Origin: Branchiostoma floridae
Lineage: Eukaryota; Chordata; Leptocardii; Amphioxiformes; Branchiostomatidae
DNA: 34,444 nt
Assembly (NCBI RefSeq): GCF_000003815.2
Contig: NC_049984.1
Location: 18,052,565-18,087,008 of the forward strand
Direction of reading: 5' to 3'
The translations under genes and the position numbers were made by a program. Shown one piece after another: positions 21,201 through 29,121 of this stretch. The notes under the pieces are model-generated. The model had not been told where the DNA came from. It did not search any database and saw nothing but the letters and a program-made list of their open reading frames with translations. Each line of letters begins with the position of its first letter. Positions within the stretch are counted from its first letter, which is position 1.

Positions 21201-23057
21201 GACTGACTGTCGGTGACGCTGGTGGAGCTACAGATGGACTGACTGTTGGTGAAACTGTTGGAGCTACAGATGGACTGACTGTTGGTGAATCTGTTGGAGA
21301 TGGAGCTACAGATGGACTGACTGTTGGTGACACTGATGGAGCTACAGATGGACTGACTGTCGGTGACGCTGATGGAGCTACAGTTGGACTGATTGTCAGT
21401 GATGGAGCTACAGATAGACCGACTGTCGGAGATGGAGCTACAGATGGACTGACTGTTGGTGACACTGTTGGGGATGGAGCTACAGATGGACTGACCGAAG
21501 GTGACATTGATGGAGATGATACTGATGGAGATGGAGCTACCGATGGACTGACTGTTGGTGACACTGATGGAGCTACCGATGGACTGACTGTAGGTGACAC
21601 TGATGGAGCTAGAGATGGACTGACTGTTGGTGACACTGATGGAGATGGACCTACCGATGGACTGACTGTAGTTGACACTGATGGAGATGGGGCTACAGTT
21701 GGACTGACTGTTGGTGACACTGATGGAGATGGAGCTACAGATGGACTGACTGTTGGTGACACTGATGGAGATGGACCTACCGATGGACTGACTGTAGGTG
21801 ACACTGATGGAGATGGGGCTACAGTTGGACTGACTGTAGGTGACACTGATGGAGATGGACCTACCGATGGACTGACTGTAGGTGACACTGATGGAGATGG
21901 GGCTACAGTTGGACTGACTGTTGGTGACACTGATGGAGATGCGGCTACAGATGGACTGACTGTAGGTGACACTGATGGAGATGGGGCTACAGTTGGACTG
22001 ACTGTTGGTGGCACTGATGGAGAAGGGGCTACAGATGGACTGACTGTAGGTGACACTGATGGAGATGGGGCTACAGTTGGACTGACTGTCGGTGACAATG
22101 TTGGAGCTACAGTTGGACTGACTGTCGGTGACGCAGTTGGAGATGGAGGCACAGATGAACTGACTGTTGGTGACACTGTTGGAGCTACTGTTGGACTGAC
22201 TGACTGTTGGTGACACTGTTGGAGCTACTGTTGGACTGACTGTCGGTGACACTATTGGAGATGGAGCTACAGATGGACTGATCGTAGGTGACATTGATGG
22301 AGATAGAGCTACAGTTGGACTAACTGTCGGTGACAATGTTGGAGCTACAGTTGGACTGACTGTCGGTGACGCAGTTGGAGATGGAGGCACAGATGGACTG
22401 ACTGTTGGTGACACTGATGGAGCTACAGATGGACTGACAGTCGGTGACACTGTTGGAGCTACTGTTGGACTGGCTGTCGGCACTGTGGACGCAGATTGAC
22501 TTGGAGATTGAGCTACAGTTTGACTGACTGTCGGTGACAAAGTCCGACTTTGACCTACAGTTGGACTGACTGTCGGCACTGTGAACACAGATGGACTGGG
22601 AGATGGAGCTACAGTTTGACTGACTGTCGGTGACACATTTGAGGGTCGCTGAGAAGGAGTAGGAGTTGAAGTTGCAGATGCTTGAGGTATTTCTAAAGAC
22701 GTTGAAGCTGTTTGTCCTGTAGAGCATTAAAACATATTGTAAGCAAAATGACGGATTTATTCTAAATTCATTCTTGTTTGGTTCTTGTCGATGATGCCAA
22801 GTTATCTATTAATGAATCACCGTAAAATTCTAAGTTTTGTTTAAACGTAGTTTTTTTTGTAATCTTTATGAGTTTGTAGCTTCATATGGTGGCTAAGGCA
22901 AAACAACAAGCTACTTCAGTACTTTTTAAACACCATTGGATACAACATCATGGAAGACCGTACCTTGAACAATCAGCTTACATGTTGATCCCATGACCAG
23001 TGCAAGGAGAAGCCAGCGCCCAACCGACGGAGAAGTTTCCATTCTGAAGATGTGTTC
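12029..23057 (-). CDS. membrane mucin-like gene, whole locus (10 traced exons)
   Basis: A single minus-strand gene with exons 23057-22964, 22716-17011, 16877-16811, 16373-15921, 15553-15214, (gap)14532-14093, 13702-13581, 13171-13076, 12914-12801 and 12211-12029. Adjoining splice phases agree at every junction outside the gap (1, 0, 1, 1, then 1, 0, 0, 0), apart from a 4-bp lesion inside exon 2. The product would be a type I surface glycoprotein. It has a signal peptide, about 1,900 residues of Ser/Thr/Pro repeats expected to be densely O-glycosylated, at least three N-glycosylated Cys-bearing modules, one transmembrane helix and a tail of about 140 residues. Traced exons total about 2,530 codons. 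This matches the general plan of transmembrane mucins, but I see neither SEA nor EGF domains and recognise no named orthologue. Start at 23042 chosen for its signal peptide just inside a good acceptor. Confidence 0.85.
12384..12614. mobile_element. MITE-like element in the last intron
   Basis: Terminal inverted repeats: gcgcggtcacataggtcgtg at 12384 faces cacgacctatgtgaccacgc ending at 12614, 29-bp arms with about three mismatches. The element is about 231 bp and inside intron 12800-12212. TA occurs just outside both ends, but I could not fix a target-site duplication. A 25-bp unit, gtaccaaggagacgtatatt + tctgt, is tandemly duplicated inside it at 12506-12555. Confidence 0.75.
12801..12914 (-). 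CDS. exon: cytoplasmic tail 2
   Basis: The acceptor ttctgttttctgtag precedes 12914; the donor TCCAAG|gtaggc is at 12801. 114 bp, 38 codons, phase 0 to 0. It encodes [20 protein letters not shown], then [18 protein letters not shown]. It is hydrophilic and I recognise no domain. Confidence 0.8.
13076..13171 (-). CDS. exon: cytoplasmic tail 1
   Basis: The acceptor cttattctctgcag precedes 13171; the donor GTCAAT|gtaagt is at 13076. 96 bp, 32 codons, phase 0 to 0. It encodes [20 protein letters not shown], continuing [12 protein letters not shown]. It is tyrosine-rich, and YNPV fits the Yxx-hydrophobic sorting motif. Tail exons 1 and 2 are both phase 0-0, so alternative skipping would keep the frame. 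Confidence 0.82.
13581..13702 (-). CDS. exon: transmembrane segment
   Basis: The acceptor tttacctccgatag precedes 13702 (phase 1); the donor GACATC|gtaagt is at 13581 (phase 0). 122 bp encode [20 protein letters not shown], then [21 protein letters not shown]. This gives about 24 hydrophobic residues flanked by Trp and followed by a RKKKK stop-transfer, so the N-terminus is outside. Cys residues at the inner face (CLCCWIC) are candidates for palmitoylation. Its position after the signal peptide and modules makes the protein single-pass type I. Confidence 0.9.
13723..13756. repeat. (AAAC)n then (CA)n microsatellite
   Basis: Seven or so AAAC units followed by a short CA run, 20 bp upstream (minus sense) of the transmembrane-exon acceptor. 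On the gene's strand it is a T/G-rich tract and may help define the acceptor. Confidence 0.9.
14093..14532 (-). CDS. exon: extracellular Cys module C (5' end in gap)
   Basis: Open from the gap edge. It reads [20 protein letters not shown], then [31 protein letters not shown], and later [22 protein letters not shown] and AACPTR. The four Cys follow the module A order CxxYxHxC...C...C. The donor AGAG|gtgtgt at 14093 is phase 1, as in module A. Two N-glycosylation sequons (FNVT, ANVS). It directly precedes the membrane exon, so this module lies next to the cell surface. Confidence 0.8.
14533..14909. other. assembly gap (377 N) within the gene
   Basis: No sequence. It hides the rest of module B, the start of module C and at least one splice junction (phase 2 entering from the right). 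The true size is unknown. Confidence 1.
15214..15553 (-). CDS. exon: extracellular module B, N-terminal part
   Basis: The acceptor gtctacttccacccatag precedes 15553; the donor GACAG|gtaaac is at 15214. The exon starts in phase 1 and ends in phase 2. It reads [20 protein letters not shown], then [36 protein letters not shown] and [14 protein letters not shown]. The segment [11 protein letters not shown] aligns with [11 protein letters not shown] of module A and [13 protein letters not shown] of module C. The CxxYxHxC half would follow ALFTIPK but is not in this exon. I found no exon for it down to 14910, so it probably lies in the gap. Three N-glycosylation sequons (NVS, NGT, NAT). Confidence 0.8.
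15921..16373 (-). CDS. exon: extracellular Cys module A (complete)
   Basis: The acceptor tttctcttttatctctggct+acag precedes 16373; the donor TCAG|gtatga is at 15921. The exon is 453 bp, phase 1 at both ends, so a whole module is exon-bounded and could shuffle. It starts [18 protein letters not shown]. The middle has [20 protein letters not shown], and the C-terminal part [11 protein letters not shown] is followed by NTRC and VDCRS, giving four Cys in the pattern CxxYxHxC...C...C. Three N-glycosylation sequons ([12 protein letters not shown]). The alternating hydrophobic pattern suggests a beta-sandwich, perhaps Ig- or CARDB-like, but I recognise no named family. Confidence 0.82.
16811..16877 (-). 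CDS. exon: Ser/Thr/Pro linker
   Basis: The acceptor atacatccgcag precedes 16877. 67 bp encode [20 protein letters not shown], continuing PD, then G at the phase-1 donor GACG|gtaagt (16811/16810). It begins in phase 0, which is what the GC donor at 17010 supplies. The composition continues the mucin stalk without repeats and links it to the folded modules. Confidence 0.8.
17011..22716 (-). CDS. exon: giant Ser/Thr/Pro repeat (mucin domain)
   Basis: The acceptor tgctctacag precedes 22716. The exon starts in phase 1 (G+GA = Gly, then [18 protein letters not shown]) and runs 5,706 bp. The protein is almost entirely S, P, T, V, A and L with no Cys and few charges: [10 protein letters not shown]-type units from 22640 to about 18530, then 14-residue [14 protein letters not shown] units to about 17070, ending [10 protein letters not shown]. 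Such sequence is expected to be an extended, heavily O-glycosylated stalk. A 4-bp duplication at 22197-22200 shifts the frame. Without it the exon has 2+5,700 bases, giving exactly 1,900 codons and a phase-0 end matching the next exon. The proposed donor is TATG|gcaagt at 17010, a GC-type site. A plain read-through would stop at 17002 (MAS-stop). Confidence 0.85.
17070..18530. repeat. 42-bp tandem repeat coding [14 protein letters not shown] units
   Basis: Plus-strand unit ggagtcaaggatgctgttac + tgatggtgacacacttggtact, exactly 42 bp in most copies and about 34 units by length. It encodes 14 residues on the minus strand. Ala and Val alternate at one position (TPAP/TPVP) in runs. It is related to the neighbouring 36-bp family through SVSPSV but has a distinct Leu-Thr core, so the two arrays amplified separately within one exon. 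Confidence 0.95.
18530..22640. repeat. 36/42-bp tandem repeat coding [10 protein letters not shown] units
   Basis: Plus-strand unit tgactgttggtgacactg + atggagctacagatggac (36 bp, 12 residues), with frequent 6-bp (gatgga) insertions giving 42 bp and losses giving shorter units. All variants are multiples of 3 except the 4-bp lesion. Higher-order copies occur: a block starting ggtgacaatgttggagctac at 22091 recurs at 22329. Because no stop arises in the antisense reading either, long plus-strand frames (for example 20975-22213) are present as shadows. Confidence 0.95.
22197..22200 (-). other. 4-bp duplication frameshifting the mucin exon
   Basis: Plus-strand ggactgactgactgttgg here against ggactgactgttgg in the neighbouring unit (22157-22170). 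The extra tgac separates two identical 36-bp units, 22161-22196 and 22201-22236. The frame entering from the signal-peptide exon is open down to this point and then loses the SPTVSP pattern; the pattern continues in the frame offset by 4 bp. All other units preserve the frame over 5.7 kb. Confidence 0.85.
22964..23057 (-). CDS. exon: translation start and signal peptide
   Basis: The acceptor gttcttttcaacag is followed by exon base 23057, so an upstream exon must exist. The ATG at 23042-23040 opens [19 protein letters not shown], continuing TCKLIVQ. This is an Arg followed by a hydrophobic core of about 10 residues and small residues suited to signal-peptidase cleavage. The exon ends CAAG|gtacgg at 22964, phase 1. 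The 15 bases before the ATG are also open in frame (EHIFR), which allows an N-terminal extension from an upstream exon. A longer frame back to 23111 is cut off by the acceptor and is not used. Confidence 0.8.
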
Positions 23058-24342
23058 CTGTTGAAAAGAACACCCAAATGCCATTAAACTGCGTCCATAC
23101 AAAGATCTCATTTCGAAACGTCGATTTAGTGACCTTTATAGACAACTGTAAATCAATTTCCTCACAGGTTTTAGGAACTTCCTAGCCTACTACAAGATAA
23201 ACTCACTCAATGTCGCAAATAACATGTAGGAATCACACCGACAAGGCGATTTCAAGACAGTGTCGTGTTATGAATTCTGCATTTCTAAAAAAAAAATCAG
23301 TTTGGTGCATTTTCTTTATAAGAAAAGATTAAGAAAACAAGACGAAGGACTCAATTGAAGCAGTGCAACTTATATCAAAGCTGCCATTTGTACAGTATGA
23401 AAGATAGCACAAAACAGTCATACATTTGAAGACTAACAGATACAAAAAAATTAATTGAATTGTGTAAACGATGTAGTCCAGATACTTCACAAAATTTGTA
23501 AAAGGGACATGAAGTAGCTAAAAACGTTTGATTGTCATTATGTAACTGTGAGTAGTTAGCATAGTTTCACAGTTGACACGGAAAGAACAAAGATTCACAC
23601 ACAAAAATACTGATGTTCCTTAGCAAGAATTGTTTAGTATTGTGCATTTATTAACTGTACAGGGAGTCCGAGAATCCCAGAAAACTTGCCAATGAGAGCT
23701 GAACTCTACTTACTCCACGTAGAACAATGTAAGACGTAGCGGGAAACCTTTTCGTATTATTATAAGCATTGACACCTGCAGTCTATATAACCTCCTTGCC
23801 TGCAGCTACAGGCTGGACTTGTAACGAACCCCTGGTAAGAACAAGAGCTGAACTGACCGCATTTGACGGGTGTACACATTTAAGAAAAAACAACAACAAC
23901 ATTTGTTCCGTTTTTCATGTGTAAATTGTTGCAAGCTTATATCTAAACGCGTGCCTTTATGAATGGGTTGCATACAGTCTCTCTGCTGAAAGCAGGTTAT
24001 TTCGGGTCACTGGATTAGAAAATTGGTCACCTCTCAAGGTGCCGCCATGAATAGGGCGATGGGTACATCTGGATCGCAGCGCATCGCCTAAACTTGCTAG
24101 GAAGTTGTCGATTTGATCAAATTTGACAAAACCCTGTCATAATGTGTGGGAAAGTGAGGGAAATTCGGCAGAGAAGATGGTATTTTGTCCCGATGACGGT
24201 CAGGGCGGATCCACCGTGTACAGACACGCCTGGCACAGGAATTGTCCCGAGGCGCACTGTGGCCCTGTCGGGTCTTTAACTCTCCATGGCGGCGCATACC
24301 TGTCTGCTATTTACACCTGGTTATCCGGTCTCCATGTGACAA
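23058..24342. other. upstream intron or promoter-proximal region
   Basis: Mostly AT-rich and non-coding. A minus-strand TATA box (TATATAG, 23789-23783) is followed about 70 bp downstream by a consensus donor CGTGGA|gtaagt (23714/23713). This is one candidate for a TATA-driven non-coding first exon of the mucin gene, about 23757-23714. A GC-richer patch at 24170-24300 is open on both strands (plus reading CPDDGQGGSTVYRHAWHRNC) but I cannot assign it. Confidence 0.3.
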
Positions 24343-24540
24343 AGAGTCGGATCTTTTATAACCTAAACCTTGACAAGCAGTCGGGAATCTAGAAAGAACA
24401 TTGAAACCACAAGAAATAAGAAAGATAAGAAGCAGAAAGGATTTAGATAGCTGACTGTTATTTATCCCAATTATACGGCCCATTTGTGAGAAAATTCCTG
24501 ATTCTTTATAACCTAAACCTTGACAAACAGTCGATGATCT
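24343..24540. repeat. 149-bp spaced direct repeat
   Basis: ctttataacctaaaccttga + caagcagtcg near 24354 recurs as ctttataacctaaaccttga + caaacagtcg near 24503. Weaker similarity extends upstream for about 30 bp in each copy. It may be two copies of a small dispersed element. Confidence 0.8.
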
Positions 24541-25918
24541 ATACAAACAAACAAATAAACAGTAAAGAAAGCGCTTTAGAGATTTAAACAGACAAGGCGA
24601 AAGGGACATGTCAGGCCATGTGACTAATCTAAATATGTACGACAAGTGGATGGATTTTAAAGAAGCAATTAATAAGCACAGTGACCTTCAACTTAATTCA
24701 ATTCAATGGGCATCTTGTTGGATTATTATGGATAAAATTAGTAATGTAGATATGATGTAGATTAGGTGCATCTTGCGGGGTTTGTTTTCAACAATTGGGG
24801 GCGATTTTGAAACCACAGGAAAGATACAGATTATGCCAGTATGCATGTATCTAATAGTGTAGTGTAGAAAGCGTCAAAACTAGAAACTCTAAGATGACCT
24901 TGAATGGAAGGAATTTTTAAGTACCATTAAGGTCACGAGTAGTTTCATCGTTAAAACATATAACGACAACCACTTTTCAACAAGAAAGGATAAAACACAA
25001 GGACACTAATTATGATGAAGCTTAAGAATGTGCTTAAGAATTTGTTCCACGCCCAATTTGAACTCAATCCAAAATTACAGTTGACCTGAGTTGTCATGAC
25101 CTCACTGGGTGTGGTGCTCTGCACCAAGCCACGATAATTAGACTATCTGGTGTTGTTATCAACATGTTGAACCAAAATCACTGCAAAGATACAACCGTGT
25201 ACCTTTAAAATTACAGTTCATTAACTTTAGTAATTGTCTATCTTAAGAAAGTATTTGCCAAGTATTTGACGGAGGGTTCTTCAAGGTGACAAGAAACATA
25301 AGTATGTGTAGAATATGAATCATAACCTCTTTGACACTGAGTCCCACCCATATATAAGCATGTCGTAGTTTCCAGAAAGGGTTAACAATGTAAGAAAGGA
25401 ACACAGACTCATGTAGACCTAAACACAGTGATATTAGTAGAAAAAGGACATTTGTAAGTTCCTACCGTACTATAGGCATGCAGACCCTGTACGCCATAAG
25501 CTAGGTAATCTATTGAGAATTTGATCAGTACAAGGCAAGTTTGCTGACTGTCACTGTGTCAGAAGTGCAAAGATTCATTTCGCCCAGTGTCCAAGACAGC
25601 ACTTGACGGTCTTGACATGTTTGTAAGGAAACAAAGTGGCTATTGTATATTTAGGCCTGTTACTTTGTGAACAAGTATACACTCAAACAAAATGGTGACC
25701 AGCTCTTAACAATAACACACACACATGGACTTTTCTATCAATCAGTATTAATCGTTTGTTTGTGAGAACAGATTGTGGTTACAAAAGTCCGTGATTGACT
25801 TGAAACTGCAAATTTACTTCATTGAATCGGCGCAGTATACTGCTTTCTATCTTGACACACACAATGAGGAAATGACACAGAGTGCCTCACCCCATAATTT
25901 TGAACTCGGGCGGCTTAC
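24541..25918. other. no supported gene
   Basis: AT-rich sequence. A TGACCTTGAA site at about 24895 faces an AAGGTCA site at about 24950; both are nuclear-receptor-type half-sites (ERR/SF-1-like), but such short motifs are common by chance. No array or RNA gene. Confidence 0.4.
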
Positions 25919-26009
25919 CTTTATTCTGTAGACTTGGAGGCAGTCGTGTTGTTGAACGTTTCAACCTCTTCTGACAACACTTCTCGGTTTTGCTGAGTGT
26001 TTTCTGTAT
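25919..26009 (-). other. candidate internal or 5' non-coding exon
   Basis: Minus strand: acceptor ctgtcttttccccgctaag precedes 26009, and donor AATAAAG|gtaagc lies at 25919. Both signals are strong. Joined to the signal-peptide exon it would be out of frame upstream of the ATG, so it would act as 5' UTR for the mucin gene, or belong to another transcript. A reading IQKTLSKTEKCCQKRLKRS is open across it but unrecognised. Confidence 0.3.
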
Positions 26010-27394
26010 CTTAGCGGGGAAAAGACAGTTCTCCCAGCGCTATGTTGTGCGCGTAGACCCCCACCGTGACTTCTGACGTTCTTTCAGAGGTAACCGTGGT
26101 CCGCCCAAACCGTCTACGTCACAGCTGCCGCAGGACTAAACTTGTCCTGCAACTTTCCACATCGGACTCTTTTGTTCATCCTGAACAAAAAAAGGTGTGC
26201 CTCGGTTAGAGATGACACGTAATTGCAGCAAGGGCAGGGATAAGTAAAATTACTCCGCCTGATCTTTTAGCTTTGAGTAATTGGTGGGCGGTGCGTGCAC
26301 TGAAGGTGGGCACAAACAACGTATCCACTCAAGTGTGCAGTTCTGAACTGTGACAAAAACTATGAAATCATCCAGAAGAAAATCTTCTTGTGTCTTAAGA
26401 GCCATCAAAGTGTCATTGAACAGCATATAAGTCAGGAAAAAGCTGTTACTGTCTTGTTGGTTCTGCAAAACGGCCATATTCTGGACCAGTCTAATTGGTA
26501 ACCGAAAATTACAAACATAAACTATGGTGCTATATGTCCCTTCCCACAATGTTACTCAAGAATTACTAGGTTTAATTTGAAATTAGTAGGATTTGGTACT
26601 CTGATAAACACGATTTATTTTGAGTTTGGGCTTTATTTGCAGCCAAGTAATGGACAAAAAACGCTTCAAGCGAAGAGTTAACAATGCGCCAAGTAATGAA
26701 CAAAATGGCCTTGAGACAGTGCCTCGTCTAGTATGCCGTTATGAGTAAAAACGAATAGAGATTGTTAATACGTCACCAATTGTCAACGCCACAAATGTTT
26801 AAGAAAACTCGGTGTAGTACACCGTTTAATAGTGTGCTTTGAGACTATGTCACTGATTTTGTTATCTTGTCATTGACCCTCTAGCCTGTCAGAAAAATTA
26901 GTTGCACATGTAGAATTGGATGTAAATAAATGAGTTATTCTTGCGATGTTCAACCACGCACAAGTCATTGTTGGTGAACCAAGACGGAGATGATCCGATT
27001 GTACAGAAGACTGGAAATGAACTATGTTAATCTCTGTTTACGTATTAGCATCATTGACCAAAGTCGCCATTTTCTAGGTCTAAGTTAAACTGAACAGAGT
27101 GAACATATCTAGATCACATGGAATAGATATAGCTAGAACTGGTGATCTGAAAATAGTTTTAGATGCCCAATTAACGATGAATTCATGCAAACGTGTAAAT
27201 TCTGTGTGAAAGAAAATAACACAAATAAACAGGAAAGATTGGTGTGGGCCATGTTCACTTAGTCTACCGTCACCTTCGCGCTCATGCAATCCACCAACAT
27301 TTTTAGGTTAAGCCTCAGGATTTAAGTATTTCTTAGGGGCTCCAGAATTAGCACCTTGTATATAGAGTAGATTACCTGAGAATGACCTTGTCAC
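26010..27394. other. no supported gene
   Basis: 26040-26160 is GC-richer and includes a TACGTCA CRE-like half-site near 26112. A 99-codon minus frame (26250-26549) has no recognisable domain. A 16-bp direct repeat, gccaagtaatggacaaaa-like, occurs at 26642 and 26689. The rest is AT-rich. Confidence 0.4.
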
Positions 27395-27554
27395 CTGAAG
27401 ACGTCTTGCTGCAGAGGATTCTTGAAGACGCTTAGGTGTCGTCGACGTCTGCGGCACCGCATGATCCCGTACCGCGGCTCATCAGCGCTGTCTGGGGCGA
27501 CCGGGCCGGAGTCTCTCGGAGGCGGGACCTTCGTGTTTCCGCCGCTGTGTGGTC
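27395..27554 (-). CDS. candidate exon 2 of an unrecognised minus-strand gene
   Basis: The acceptor ctattatgatcacaacag precedes 27554; the donor TTCAG|gtgaca is at 27395. 160 bp, phase 1 in, phase 2 out. It encodes GPHSGGNTKVPPPRDSGPVA, then PDSADEPRYGIMRCRRRRRH and LSVFKNPLQQDVF: a polar, Pro-rich start then a basic cluster. It fits in phase to 28801-28768. The block is GC-rich. The plus strand also has an acceptor (cttgctgcag) and a donor (AAGA|gtaagt at about 27596) bracketing an open frame, so the strand is uncertain. I cannot find the following exon. Confidence 0.3.
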
Positions 27555-28051
27555 CTGTTGTGATCATAATAGAGACTATCGATGCTGATGCCAAGAGTAA
27601 GTGCCAAGCATGCACGTACATCGTACGATAAGCTAACTGCAACAAACTTGACGGCATTCTTTCGAAATTCATGAATGCATCGTTGAAATTTCTTTTGACT
27701 AAAAAGGTTGTCAGAATCCTTGACAGAAGGCGGTAATGTCACGGCTTGCTTGACTCCACAAAATCGCACTACTGCATACGGCGACATTTTGATACAGCGC
27801 GGTGATCGAAGATATCTATATGCGTATATCGGGAGCTGTTGTTTTACCAGCGGCGCTGTGTCAGCTAGCTACCCCACAGTCAGAAGACACGGCCGTCGCC
27901 GCTCCTGCGATCCCACAGACTCTTAAACAAGATAGCGCTTTTTACCTGCCCATAATAGAGACCCAGCCCTGGGCTACACATGCCATCCGCCGCACCTACA
28001 CAATTAAGCCGTTCATATGTGCCCTTGTCCAACCAGTGTGGTGCCTTGGCC

Positions 28052-28220
28052 GTTATCTGGCCAAGGATAGACACAGAGAAACAATAGGAGACTGTCCATA
28101 AAAATGGAATTTGCAAGCAGAAAACTTTGAATGCAGAGAACTTTATTTATCATTATCTGACCAAAGATAGACGGAGAGAAAAATTTGGAGACTGTCCATA
28201 AAAATGGAATTTGCAAGTAA
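28052..28220. repeat. 100-bp-period direct repeat
   Basis: ttatctggccaaggatagac at 28053 recurs as ttatctgaccaaagatagac at 28153, and ggagactgtccataaaaatg + gaatttgcaag at 28087 recurs at 28187, an offset of exactly 100 bp. It is a two-copy tandem duplication immediately left of the foldback element. Confidence 0.9.
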
Positions 28221-28234
28221 AAGACAGTGTATGC

Positions 28235-28428
28235 TAGCCTCCATAGCAGGCTCTCTGGGGCTTTTTTTGGCTCATAGTACACTTTTGCTGGCCATTTCTT
28301 TTTGTACTGGATCGCCAGGGACCAGCAATCAGTGACGGCCGGCAATCAGCGACCAAGTACAAAAAGAAAAGGCCAGCAAAAGTGTATTATGAGCAAAAAA
28401 GGCCCCAGAGAGCCTGCTATGGAGGCTA
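28235..28428. mobile_element. 194-bp foldback element with 9-bp TSD
   Basis: Arms 28235-28315 and 28349-28428 are near-perfect inverted repeats: tagcctccatagcaggctct at the left end faces agagcctgctatggaggcta at the right end. They are separated by about 33 bp that includes caatcagtgacggccggcaatca. The element is flanked by agtgtatgc at 28226-28234 and again at 28429-28437, a perfect 9-bp target-site duplication. Long terminal inverted repeats with 9-bp TSDs are typical of Mutator-like (MULE) elements. There is no transposase inside, so it is non-autonomous. Confidence 0.9.
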
Positions 28429-28437
28429 AGTGTATGC

Positions 28438-28767
28438 AGGGAAGTTTTCTAGTCCAAGCACAACAAATTGAAATGGTCGCGAAACTTTGGAGCACATGAA
28501 TACTTAGTCTGTATGACACAAAATAATGTTCTATACGAACTAAATATAGTTTTGGATGGCAAATTTCAACAAATTAGAAACGCTTCATATGCGATGAGCA
28601 CAGCTCAAAATTAAAAGACTCTTTCCAGAAAAATCTATCCTCACTGAATTAAACTTATCACAGATATTCTATCATAGTAACCATGGAAACGATATCAACA
28701 GTTCAGCAGGTTGCTCCGTCATATCTCCAAACATAAAATCGTTTACACTTGGTGAAAATATGCTCAC
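28438..28767. other. no supported gene
   Basis: AT-rich intronic or intergenic sequence between the foldback element and the candidate start exons. Confidence 0.5.
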
Positions 28768-28801
28768 CGTCTATCTGTGTCGCCGCTGCGCCATTTTCCA
28801 T
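28768..28801 (-). CDS. candidate start exon of an unrecognised minus-strand gene
   Basis: ATG at 28801-28799 opens MENGAAATQID and then donor GACG|gtgagc at 28768 (phase 1). Phase 1 matches the exon at 27554, giving QIDGPHSGG across the junction. No acceptor is seen just upstream, so transcription would have to start close by. Only 34 bp of coding, so a chance match is possible. Confidence 0.28.
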
Positions 28802-28916
28802 TGACCCGAAATAATAACCAGTGATTCCGATGCGATTATCAATCACTGTGTGCCCACCACGCGGCTGATTTCAGCCGTTGACACAAACTGTCGTAAACTA
28901 CGAATGACTTTCTTAC

Positions 28917-28976
28917 CTGGAATGCTTTCGTAACATCGTGGACATAGCTAGGCACGGGCGGACCTCCCCCAGACAT
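28917..28976 (-). CDS. candidate alternative first coding exon of the mucin gene
   Basis: ATG at 28976-28974 opens MSGGGPPVPSYVHDVTKAFQ and ends in a strong donor TTCCAG|gtaaga at 28917, phase 0. Spliced to the acceptor at 23057 it would read [14 protein letters not shown] in frame, extending the protein by 25 residues ahead of the hydrophobic segment. One chance in three would give this agreement by accident. Its GC-rich upstream flank carries NRF1 and YY1 consensus sites. It may instead start a different gene. No close ATG lies upstream in frame. Confidence 0.35.
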
Positions 28977-29121
28977 CTGTACGGGGTTGGAACAGCTGGA
29001 CTGGACCCTTTTTTCGTGGTCAGACTGACTCCCACCAAGCCGCGATAATAAGGGTCGCCTATTAAAGTCTTCACTATTACAGACTCTCAAGGCTGGATCT
29101 AGTAGAACCTGTTTAGGGCGC

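Noticed and set aside
20975-22213. 412-codon plus-strand frame rich in [10 protein letters not shown], resembling calcium-binding acidic repeats
   Set aside because: It is antisense to the mucin exon. The repeat unit is a multiple of three and contains no stop in this frame, so the frame is a by-product. No splice, start or terminal domain supports it.
22926-23111. Start codon further upstream for the signal-peptide exon (23111)
   Set aside because: A strong acceptor (gttcttttcaacag) at 23058 separates it from the exon, and the added sequence would bury the signal peptide.
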